In this document: positions 25,901 through 37,900 of the stretch, in pieces
Layout of the letters: each line of letters starts with the position of its first letter
Position numbering within the stretch: position 1 is the first letter of the stretch
Origin: Prostheceraeus crozeri
Lineage: Eukaryota; Platyhelminthes; Polycladida; Euryleptidae
Length of the DNA: 64,000 nucleotides
Direction of reading: 5' to 3'
Assembly: GCA_907163375.1 (NCBI GenBank)
Contig: CAJQUW010016896.1
Span: 62,001 to 126,000, forward strand
Translations under genes and position numbers: made by a program
The notes under the pieces: generated by a model
What the model was told of the DNA's origin: nothing
The model's input: the letters and a program-made list of their open reading frames with translations, nothing else
The model's database searches: none

Positions 25901-28900
25901 AATGTAAAATTTTTACCCAATCTTTTTACCTAATTCAATTTTGTTTAACCAAAGAAAACATCATTTCAGACTCACAAGAAAACGTCACTTGTTTAAATTA
26001 AAGAAACACATTTTATCATTGAGCCCACAAACACAAAGTTCTTCACGAAAAGAAGGAATGCCTCTTAAACAACGAGTTAATTGTTACTGGCGTTGTAATT
26101 CATTATTGCATAGTATTTAATGTTTTGGGGAGAAAAGAATCATAAACTGTTTCGCGTATTTCACCGGGCATTCACAAAGCACACGGAAAAGTTCATTCCT
26201 TGGTGTTACTTTAAATTCTTGAGGATATTGGCAAGTAATTCTTTTGCACTTGGATGCATCACTTTCAGCTGTCTTGGGCATTTCGAACAATCGAAGATAG
26301 TCAGTGTCAGTTAACAAAAAGATGTAGTTATGTGCGTTGAAATCCTTGCGAGAATATTCGGTGTCCCAATAGCTTAGCTTTTTGTTTTGATTGAAAAAAG
26401 TTCGGGAAACCCAGATCTAAAAATAGCGCTTAGGAACGCCAGGTGTCTAAAAATAGCGTCTGGGAAGACCAGATTCCTGAAAAATTTACTGTCTTATGTA
26501 GACTTTTTGACCTTATTTTTACTCTATTGACTATATTGACTTCATTTGTTTATTTTGACCGTATTTTTGCTTTATTGACTTTTTGACTTTATTGACCGAC
26601 CTACTAATTACACATAAATTCCGTCACGGTGCCTGTAGTTATAGTGATACACGCTCTACAAATATTACGAGAGTATTTGTCAAATGATTTACTGACATTT
26701 CACACGCAATTTTTGTACATACACGGAAGGGAGTACCGTCTTAAGAATATTGGATTGCGTATCGGAAAAAGAAAAGACGCCTTTCATAGGAAAAAAATAA
26801 AATATAAATTTTGAAAAAAACGTATCATTAAACATTGTTTTTTAACTATATTTAAAATATCATATTCTAAATATCGCAACCCTAAAATAAACCCTTCGGT
26901 CGACTCCTTTGTAGATCAGCAACAGGCACCACAAAAGTCACTTTCCCTCACACCTTTGCACCTGACAGTTGCCCCGGTCGGGCGCGAGATCACCGTCTAC
27001 TCTTTCTAATCTCCTGCGGGAAGGCCGATAATGAAACAGCCCGGGTTGACTGAATGCATGGATGTAGTAATGAGGAAGAAACATGCCTCAGTCTTGACGC
27101 ATGAGAATGAAAGGAGATGGATCATAATCTACCTGGCCTTTTGTCTTCGACCACCTCTACCTTCCGCCTCCTCGCCCTCTTCTTCTATGTCCATTTCTTG
27201 TAAACGCGCTGCATCCACTCTCAATACCTGAAACAAAGACATAATGCATAAATGTGTTAATTCTCCACATACCTTACTCAACATGTTCCGGCAGGTCACC
27301 GCGTTTAAAACCAATTTCTCGAATGCCTAGAAGACTTACCCGATGATGAAGAGGTCCAACCTCGAAAGAAAAGGTTCTTTTATGATAATTGAGAGGAAGC
27401 ACGGAGATTGAGCGTGAAATGCTACTCTTTTATCTCACGACATATTTCGGCAGCATTTTCAGACTACATGAGAAAAAGTTAAATCAACAAAAATGATGAG
27501 AAGCCGCGAAGGCGAATTAAATTCCACTACAATCACAGAATTGGATTTATCTGCGCACGCTTCGGTTTCCTAGAAAGGAAGAATTGTATCTAACCTTAAT
27601 ATCGAAATGGCACATCACAGAACTAGACAACTTGCTCCTTCTGTATCGCTTGCTACTGGAAATGGCAAACAATAAGCTGTCAGCAGAGGACACCAGAGCC
27701 AGTGAGAAAGGCGTACGTGCTGTGATATCACGTCGCACGCACCAAAACACACATCGCTTTCTTGGCAAGCATTCGATTCAATGTATGCACTATACAGTGA
27801 GCAATGCCGAGGAGAGGATGTGAAATCATCAAGTGAACTAATTTTCGTACGCCTGCTACTTTTTTTAATAATGATCGGAGGGGCCAACATTATGGAGAAA
27901 ACTTGTTCGCAATGATCTGAATTCTTCGAATCTGAAGGAATTTTAGCAATCGAAGCACTTCGCTGGAATTCACATAAATCCGCAAGCGACGCACGACTTT
28001 TTTTCCTATCTCTGTAAGGTATTAGGAATTCCTTTTTGCCCACTTAATAGGTTCCTCGATGTGCCGTCAATTTCGTATTAATCACACTTCTAGCAAACCG
28101 AAGCAGATAAACAAAATATTTAATTCTGTGACTACAATAGTATGTTGATGGATTATTCAATTAAAATTCGATTCCGCGATTAATTTTCAATTAAACTATT
28201 AAAGTCCTCCGCAAAACTATGTAAATCCAAAAAGGAGAGTATTTTCTAACAATCAAGCGAAAGAGATGTCACAAGCAAATGAATTGAGGAATGAGGATAC
28301 AAACTTGATTCTCAATAACTGCGAACTCCTGTCGTCATTAGAATAAAGGTGAATGATCGCTCAGTTCACATTGACACGGCAAAACAAGAACGAACAATAG
28401 TCCATCATTGAATTAGATTATTCGCATTATTCCGGATGATTATTATGGGATTATTCAGGGATGATTCTCCCAGCTAATCAAAAAGCTGTTTGTTGCAGTG
28501 TTGATCATCGCAGCGACGAGTTAACTTCTCTTCGCAATCGAGACAAAACGAATGGCAGCGAACGTGTCAGGAAAGTCTTCAAATAATATCATTAATTAAC
28601 TTGAGATTATAATTGGTCAGACCTTTCACCATTATACGATGCATTATCTTTATAACAACAAAACAGGTTGTAATAACTCCCATCATGAAATATACAATTC
28701 CAGCTACTAAAAGTTCGAGTTTGTTCTCTGAAGTTATCGATGAATTAGTTTCAATAGCTGTTTGTAACAACTTTGGTAATATTCACTGGTTTTTCATCAA
28801 GAACTTTGTTGAGATTTTCATTAGTCAGATCTTTCACCTCCTTGCGGCTTAGTGAAATGAGAAAATTATTTCTCACAAACGACTCCAGAGGCGACGGATC

Positions 28901-31900
28901 GGATGAACGATGCGTTATCAAGTATTTTAAAAGATGAAAACGTCGCATGCGTTTTTATATTTTAATATAATTTAAAAGATGCGACGTTTTCATCTTTTAA
29001 AAAACCTCCTTGCGGCTGCAATGGTTGTATCTCCTTTAACGAAGGCGCTTTATAATTAGAACGACATGACAGTTTGCGGCATGTAACTACCACCATGAAA
29101 CTTACAATTCCAACGGATAGAAACCCACTCTCATCTAATCTCACCAATGAATCAGTTTCAAAGCTATTTCTAACAGAAGTCGCTATATTCAATAGTTCTT
29201 CATCAATAGCTTTGCTGATATTCGATGGCTCTGCATCAATCAGCTTTTAAGATATCTTGACTTTTGACGTCCCGATGATATCTCAGCTACCTTGAAACAC
29301 ACCCTGAAAAGTTAATCAACAACAAAAGAATGTTCTCTCGCTTTTCATAATTGCATTTTTGGCAGGAAAAGGCGTGAATTGCAACTCAAAGTGTGACGTA
29401 GGACTGTGTGAGGATGGTAAAATTCCAATGATATCTTCCCTAACAGATGATTGGTTGCATCGTGAGTCACTCGCGCACATTTCGTGTAACGTCAGAAATT
29501 CTAGGAACTAATACGCCCAACAAGAAGCACTATTTTTGACACCATGCCGAAGCGCAAGGCTGTTTCTCCCGATTTTGTACCTAGAAAATCCATGGGTTTA
29601 GTGCTCATAGGCAATCAAGCAGGACAACATTTCATTCAATCGACTTCGAACATTCGCCAGCGAAAATGTGCAGTATGCAAAAAACAAGTACGACGTCAGT
29701 GTCGGCAGTGTGATGTAGGCCTTCACATCGATTGTTTTCCTACGTGCCATGATAGACAGCAATCGTTTCTGAAAGCTACATGTAGAGATACAGTTCTAGG
29801 GTTTTTATTACATTTTGTCTCCAATAAAGAAATGTGATCTGTACATTCAATACACTCAAAAATAATGTGACGTCAATATCTCCAATTAACACTGGACTAT
29901 TAACTGAATTATTACCATAAAGCTTACTGAAAAAGATAAAAAGTTTTCCACTTTTTTAAATCTCGTATAATTTATAAATTATGCAAATGATTAGGTGAGG
30001 CAGACATAAAACAATGTAAAAATGCATTTTTTATTAAAAATTTCATTCAAAAGCATTAGAAAAAAATTTAGTAAATAATGGGTTGAAATACAAAATTGAA
30101 ATGCTATAATTTTGTGGCAAAAACATTTTATTCCATAAAATGAAGTCACAGGCAAACGATCGGTGGAAAGTTTAATCATCACTGAGCAGCTGATTTTCCA
30201 AGTTTCAAGCGCCTGTTACATTAACAGTTGCGTGGAATGGCCAGCTGACATTGTTGACTGATGATCTCATATATCCTTTGTTTTCTTTTCTGTTATCATT
30301 TTACGATATTTTCACATTGTACTTATTTTTCCTTGCATAGTAATAGCTGATATCCTCTTTATTTACTTTCGGTGATGGTTCGTTTATTTAGGTTCATGCT
30401 TATTTCATGCAGTTACATAATGTGCTATTGTTTAGGGTGATTCATGCCATTTGCGTTACCACACTTGATTTCTATTCATGATGTCCTACTGTTGTCGGAA
30501 ACAGACACGCGCACAATTTTGTTTTCTGCACGTGACTTCTGGCGAAATACATTTTCGGTTTACGATACCATGCTTGCATTCTACATACATTTATTACAAA
30601 GGCTACAAATGTCTTCAACAGACATGACACAAGACTGAAGACAATAAAAATGGCATTGTAGAAATCACAAACATTTATTTTGGAAAATGATCTGGTTAGC
30701 ACTAGAAGTTAGCAAAAATAAGATATAAAACCAGGTAAGAACGGACGATATCGAAGCAAAGTGAATACAAGAAATACAAAATTAAATAATGACATGATTC
30801 AAACCAAGTAGAAATGAAAAATGTTCTAATACAAAACTATAAAGTTGAGGAATACAAATATTGTGGAGGTGATGATTATTGTAGCGACGAGTAAACTTCT
30901 CTCCACTGTGACAAAACGAATGGCAGCGACTATGTTAGGAAAGTCTTGAAATAAGATCATTAATTAAATTGGCGCACCTCCTTGCGGCTGCGATGGTTGT
31001 GATTCTCCTTTGACGACGCATTGTTATTATAAATAGGACAACAAGACAGGCTGTAACAACTCCTCCCATGAAACATCCAATTCCAATGAGTAGACGACGA
31101 TTTTCCTCTGATATTTTGTAAATAGCTTTGTTCACATTCGTTGGCTTTGCATCAATCAGTTTGTAAGATATCTTGAATTTTGACTTCACTTTCCACACAC
31201 GTTCAATATTGATCCTGACACTCTGACTAGTGTTGGAATAGACATCGGATGGAATTCCATTCCCACAATACTTCGTGACTGGCATCTTTTTTCCACTCTC
31301 TCTAACAAAGATCGTCAAGTCGTGATGAGAACAATCTACAAAGAAACTTTCAAAGTGAAGACGAACACCTTTTGATTTCTTCCTTTCAATTACCCATTCA
31401 CAGAAAGGCATGAAGTCTTTAAATCGATCGATTCCACGACTTTCAATAACACCTTGTTCTCCTCTCAGTATTCGCTGACCTCCACACCACGAGTTATTTG
31501 ACATTCTTGCTCTATCGATGAGATGGTAGCTGATGTTGAATCCCTCGCCTGCGTATCTATCTCCATTGCTTTTGAACCTCAACATCATACTCTGACCGCT
31601 GGAATAGAGTTCTGATGCAAAATACATCTTCCGTCCACACATCACCGCCAATTTCGGACTCCGCTCATTCCCGCCATCGTAGACAGAGAGGTAATCTTGC
31701 CCTGGTGTACACAACATGTCTGAAGCAAAATCCACATTAAAATATTCAACAACAAGATGAATGACTTTCCCTTCTCCTCCTCTGATAATCCACTTACAGT
31801 CCATGTTTCGTGGATATTTATTTTCTCTATCGAATTGTTTATGACTAGTGAGGAAACCTCCGGATGACTTCTGCACAAGATCTCCACAAGTTGAAGAACT

Positions 31901-34900
31901 TTGAGAACGTAGAGGAGGAATTGCAGGAAGAAAATAGAAAAGTATCAGTAAAGAGTGCAATGCGCTCATCTTGAAATGTTCTTCACCTGAATGTACTGAG
32001 CAGATGCTGAAATGAATTACCTGACCGATGATATGCAGAATATATATTGTGATAAAAAAGAATATATTTTCAACAACGTCGTTCGTGAAGCATGACAGTG
32101 GTTCTGGTCATAATGGAACGGTTTCTTGGGATCGGGAACGAGAATCAGACAACCATAACAGTCATTCAACCGTACATTCAAGTTTAAAATAGAATAAGAC
32201 TGAAGTTTATGACTGAGCTGGGCAGTCAGTGAATGACAATAATTGCATTTCTGATGATAAGGCAATGCATCAGAAGATTATCGGTGCTATTAAAAGCGGA
32301 TGTAGTAGAGACCGGGATCTCGGAGCCACTTATTCATAATCTCCAGCACGGAAGGTTTGACATGTAGAATGAATAGTAGGTATTTATAGTATCTACGAAT
32401 GGCCGGTCTTAAGTTGCAGAATTTGTGCGGCAGTCCAAGGGGTCACCTGAAAGCATCCGAAAAATGAGGACTAATCATAATTTTGAGCAAGGGCAGCGAA
32501 CCAGTGCTAATAAACTCACCAGACTGCTATTAACGAATAAACAACTTCAGACATCACTATATTGTGCAAAGTCCGTTTCAGACGCTAATTAATTAGGCTA
32601 ATTAGGACTTTTAATCATAATTTTGAGCAAGGGCAGCGAACCAGTGCTAATAAACTCACCAGACTGCTATTAACGAATAAACAACTTCAGACATCACTAT
32701 ATTGTGCAAAGTCCGTTTCAGACGCTAATTAATTAGGCTAATTAGGACTTTTAATCATAATTTTGAGCAAGGAATCAGAATTAATGTCTACGTGTAGCTT
32801 AAATCATCCTAAAACACTTCGCTACTTCAGACGCTGAATTAATGTAGCGTTGAATTATTTACTACTGGCGTCGATACCCTTCATCTTGTGAAAAGGATTC
32901 TTTGCTGCAGTTTTAGGGTTAAACGCTTTTTCGAATGCCTTGTACCTGTATTCGTTTAGAGAATGACTTCGGCTTTGCTTGTCACCAAATAGTATTGCTA
33001 CAAACTTCATCAGTTGTTTTTCTGTTTCCTACGATAGCTTCCCTGAGGTATTGCTGATGAAAACCTCCTGTGATTACACACTATTCTCTGGAAGCTTTAG
33101 CGGATACACCATTCCTTTTCGTATGATGGCGGGAGTATAGTCACTACATGTGAAGGCGTGATAAGACGGCAAAGCTTCACACATCATCTGTCCGAGGCTC
33201 ATAACAAATCTGGAAAGATTAACGAATATTCTATTATTCCTCGATGCAGTACCCGTATCCATCCACAAATTCACCGAAAATCTTGAGCTGTGATATAATA
33301 GAATGATGGCAATGTCAGCATCGGAACCTCTTACAACAATGTCATCTATGCTCTTCGCGTGTAGGCAGATTCTAGTGTCCGCTTCTGCATGATTGTAGCA
33401 TAAGGAATCTACTTGGCTAATTCTCTATCATTCTCCACCAAGAAGAGAAAACATTCATCTAGATGTCCAATAAACCAACACTGTGGCTGTTTGTTAGAGA
33501 TCCGATACCCGTGAATTTTGCATGCGCATTCACAGTCTGTTCTAATGTTAGATCAACTGGACATCTACTGAATGCATGCGAAGTTCGACGTATTGTAAAC
33601 ACGCCTTCCTCCAAGATTTCGCGAAGTTCTGGGTGCGTGCAGTCCACGTTAAGCATGTCCAGCTGAAACTTGCTCAACCATCTCGAGCAGTTTCCATGGT
33701 TGGCAGCGACAAAAAGGCGAATAATAGGTGTCAATGACTGGGTGAACACACGCCTTCCTCCAAGATTTCGCGAAGTTCTGGGTGCATGCCGTCCACGTTA
33801 AGCATGTCCAGCTGAAACTTGCTCAACCATCTCGACCAGTTTCCATGGTTGGCAGCGACAAAAAGGCGAATAATAGGTGTCAATCACTGGGTGAACACAC
33901 GCCTTCCTCCAAGATTTCGCGAAGTTCTGGGTGCATGCCGTCCACGTTATGCATGTCCAGCTGAAACTTGCTCAACCATCTCGAGTAGTTTCCATGGTTG
34001 GCAGCGACAAAAAGGCGAATGATAGGTGTCAATCACTGGGTGAACACACGCCTTCCTCCAAGATTTCGCGAAGTTCTGGGTGCATGCCGTCCACGTTAAG
34101 CATGTCCAGCTGAAATTTGCTCAACCATCTCGACCAGTTTCCATGGTTGGCAGCGACAAAAAGGCGAATAATAGGTGTCAATCACTGGGTGAACACACGC
34201 CTTCCTCCAAGATTTCGCGAAGTTCTGGGTGCATGCCGTCCACGTTAAGCATGTCCAGCTGAAACTTGCTCAACCATCTCGAGTAGTTTCCATGGTTGGC
34301 AGCGACAAAAAGGCGAATAATAGGTGTCAATGACTCGGTGAACACACGCCTTCCTCCAAGATTTCGCGAAGTTCTGGGTGCATGCCGTCCACGTTAAGCA
34401 TGTCCAGCTGAAACTTGCTCAACCATCTCGAGTAGTTTCCATGGTTGGCAGCGACAAAAAGGCGAATAATAGGTGTCAATGACTCGGTGAACACACGCCT
34501 TCCTCCAAGATTTCGCGAAGTTCTGGGTGCATGCCGTCCACGTTAAGCATGTCCAGCTGAAATTTGCTCAACCATCTCGAGTAGTTTCCATGGTTGGCAG
34601 CGACAAAAAGGCGAATGATAGGTGTCAATCACTGGGTGAACACACGCCTTCCTCCAAGATTTCGCGAAGTTCTGGGTGCATGCCGTCCACGTTAAGCATG
34701 TCCAGCTGAAACTTGCTCAACCATCTCGAGTAGTTTCCATGGTTGGCAGCGACAAAAAGGCGAATAATAGGTGTCAATGACTCGGTGAACACACGCCTTC
34801 CTCCAAGATTTCGCGAAGTTCTGGGTGCATGCCGTCCACGTTAAGCATGTCCAGCTGAAATTTGCTCAACCATCTCGAGTAGTTTCCATGGTTGGCAGCG

Positions 34901-37900
34901 ACAAAAAGGCGAATAATAGGTGTCAATGACTGGGTGAACACACGCCTTCCTCCAAGATTTCGCGAAGTTCTGGGTGTGTGCAGTCCACGTTAAGCATGTC
35001 CAGCTGAAATTTGCTCAACCATCTCGAGTAGTTTCCATGGTTGGCAGCGACAAAAAGGCGAATAATAGGTGTCAATCACTGGGTGAACACACGCCTTCCT
35101 CCAAGATTTCGCGAAGTTCTGGGTGCATGCCGTCCACGTTAAGCATGTCCAGCTGAAACTTGCTCAACCATCTCGAGTAGTTTCCATGGTTGGCAGCGAC
35201 AAAAAGGCGAATGATAGGTGTCAATCACTGGGTGAACACACGCCTTCCTCCAAGATTTCGCGAAGTTCTGGGTGCATGCCGTCCACGTTAAGCATGTCCA
35301 GCTGAAACTTGCTCAACCATCTCGAGTAGTTTCCATGGTTGGCAGCGACAAAAAGGCGAATAATAGGTGTCAATGACTCGGTGAACACACGCCTTCCTCC
35401 AAGATTTCGCGAAGTTCTGGGTGCATGCCGTCCACGTTAAGCATGTCCAGCTGAAATTTGCTCAACCATCTCGAGTAGTTTCCATGGTTGGCAGCGACAA
35501 AAAGGCGAATAATAGGTGTCAATGACTGGGTGAACACACGCCTTCCTCCAAGATTTCGCGAAGTTCTGGGTGTGTGCAGTCCACGTTAAGCATGTCCAGC
35601 TGAAATTTGCTCAACCATCTCGAGCAGTTTCCATGGTTGGCAGCGACAAAAAGGCGAATGATAGGTGTCAATGACTCGGTGAACACACGCCTTCCTCCAA
35701 GATTTCGCGAAGTTCTGGGTGCATGCCGTCCACGTTAAGCATGTCCAGCTGAAATTTGCTCAACCATCTCGAGTAGTTTCCATGGTTGGCAGCGACAAAA
35801 AGGCGAATAATAGGTGTCAATGACTGGGTGAACACACGCCTTCCTCCAAGATTTCGCGAAGTTCTGGGTGTGTGCAGTCCACGTTAAGCATGTCCAGCTG
35901 AAATTTGCTCAACCATCTCGAGCAGTTTCCATGGTTGGCAGCGACAAAAAGGCGAATGATAGGTGTCAATCACTGGGTGAACACACGCCTTCCTCCAAGA
36001 TTTCGCGAAGTTCTGGGTGCATGCCGTCCACTTTAAGCATGTCCAGCTGAAACTTGCTCAACCATCTCGAGTAGTTTCCATGGTTGGCAGCGACAAAAAG
36101 GCGAATAATAGGTGTCAATGACTCGGTGAACACACGCCTTCCTCCAAGATTTCGCGAAGTTCTGGGTGCATGCCGTCCACGTTAAGCATGTCCAGCTGAA
36201 ACTTGCTCAATCATCTCGAGTAGTTTCCATGGTTGGCAGCGACAAAAAGGCGAATAATAGGTGTCAATCACTGGGTGAACACACGCCTTCCTCCAAGATT
36301 TCGCGAAGTTCTGGGTGCATGCCGTCCACGTTAAGCATGTCCAGCTGAAACTTGCTCAATCATCTCGAGTAGTTTCCATGGTTGGCAGCGACAAAAAGGC
36401 GAATAATAGGTGTCAATGACTCGGTGAACACACGCCTTCCTCCAAGATTTCGCGAAGTTCTGGGTGCATGCCGTCCACGTTAAGCATGTCCAGCTGAAAC
36501 TTGCTCAAACCATCTCGAGTAGTTTCCATGGTTGGCAGCGACAAAAAGGCGAATAATAGGTGTCAATCACTGGGTGAACACACGCCTTCCTCCAAGATTT
36601 CGCGAAGTTCTGGGTGCATGCCGTCCACGTTAAGCATGTCCAGCTGAAACTTGCTCAACCATCTCGAGTAGTTTCCATGGTTGGCAGCGACAAAAAGGCG
36701 AATAATAGGTGTCAATCACTGGGTGAACACACGCCTTCCTCCAAGATTTCGCGAAGTTCTGGGTGCATGCCGTCCACGTTAAGCATGTCCAGCTGAAATT
36801 TGCTCAACCATCTCGAGTAGTTTCCATGGTTGGCAGCGACAAAAAGGCGAATAATAGGTGTCAAACTTCTAATTGTTAGCAAAATAACATTTTCTATTCG
36901 ATATTTAGACACAAATCGGGACTGAAATCGTGAATTTGTGATTAAAAACTCAACTGACACAATGTGGAAATAAACCGAATGCAACAACGGCCAGCAACTC
37001 AGCTTCCCGTACAGAGCAATGTGGGTATAACATCTTTTTTTAGACATCTTTAAAATTATAGAAGCCTTTTCCCACCGTTTTGCCAAAGCTTTTTTATGCT
37101 CTTATTGTGATGATCGAACTTAATTTTTAGACCAAGGTTATACTTTTGTTGTTTTTTTAATAAAAATAATAATACTAATAACAGGTTTATTGAAGTCTCA
37201 TAATACAAGTACCATATACGGTGAGAGCTTATACAAAGAAGTTGGAAGGCGTGATGTAAGAAGCTCGTGGTCACAATTAGTTACGGGAAGTACAATCGAC
37301 CATGAAATCGATAACGCAGCCTGTCTAAGAGGCGTTGACATTGCTACTATTTTAACGAAAGTGATCCCATCTAGATATTGAAAGTTTGATATTTTCAACC
37401 ATTATAACCAGATGACATCAATTGTTGTTTAAGCTTGAAATTGATAATGAGCACATGAAAACATACCTATGATAATCATATAGGAAGACTAGTGTTCATA
37501 GGTGTGATAACTTATCAAAACCATGAAAAATTACGTCTTATGATAACAAGATGATATACCCCTATGATCTTAGTATGATCATACCCTATGTTTCACACTA
37601 TGATTTCATATGAAATTTTCATGCCCATGAAACAGCGTTACATTTCATGCCTTATGATCATACCCTATGTTTCATACCATGTTCATACTCCCTTTTTTCT
37701 GTACGGGTTAGTTCGGAATACAGGTTTTCAAAGGCGAAGAGTAGAATCCAGGAGGTGATATAGACTCTGATAGCAGTCCTATTTCCTGTTGGAAGGTCTC
37801 AAAAATCGACTGGTTATCCATTTATTCCATTCATCCAATCAGACTCGAGCTCAAATAGGACATGATTATATTCTCGTTTGAGCGTAGGTTGTCACGCTAG

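Noticed and set aside
27615-28043. 142-codon reverse ORF as a gene
   Set aside because: It lies inside a MITE with clear ends and duplication. The sister copy does not keep it as one frame.
33782-36796. Many 60-codon forward ORFs of the MHAVHVKHVQLKLAQ type
   Set aside because: They are the same open stretch of each 149-bp unit on the strand opposite to the recognisable protein, so they are shadows.
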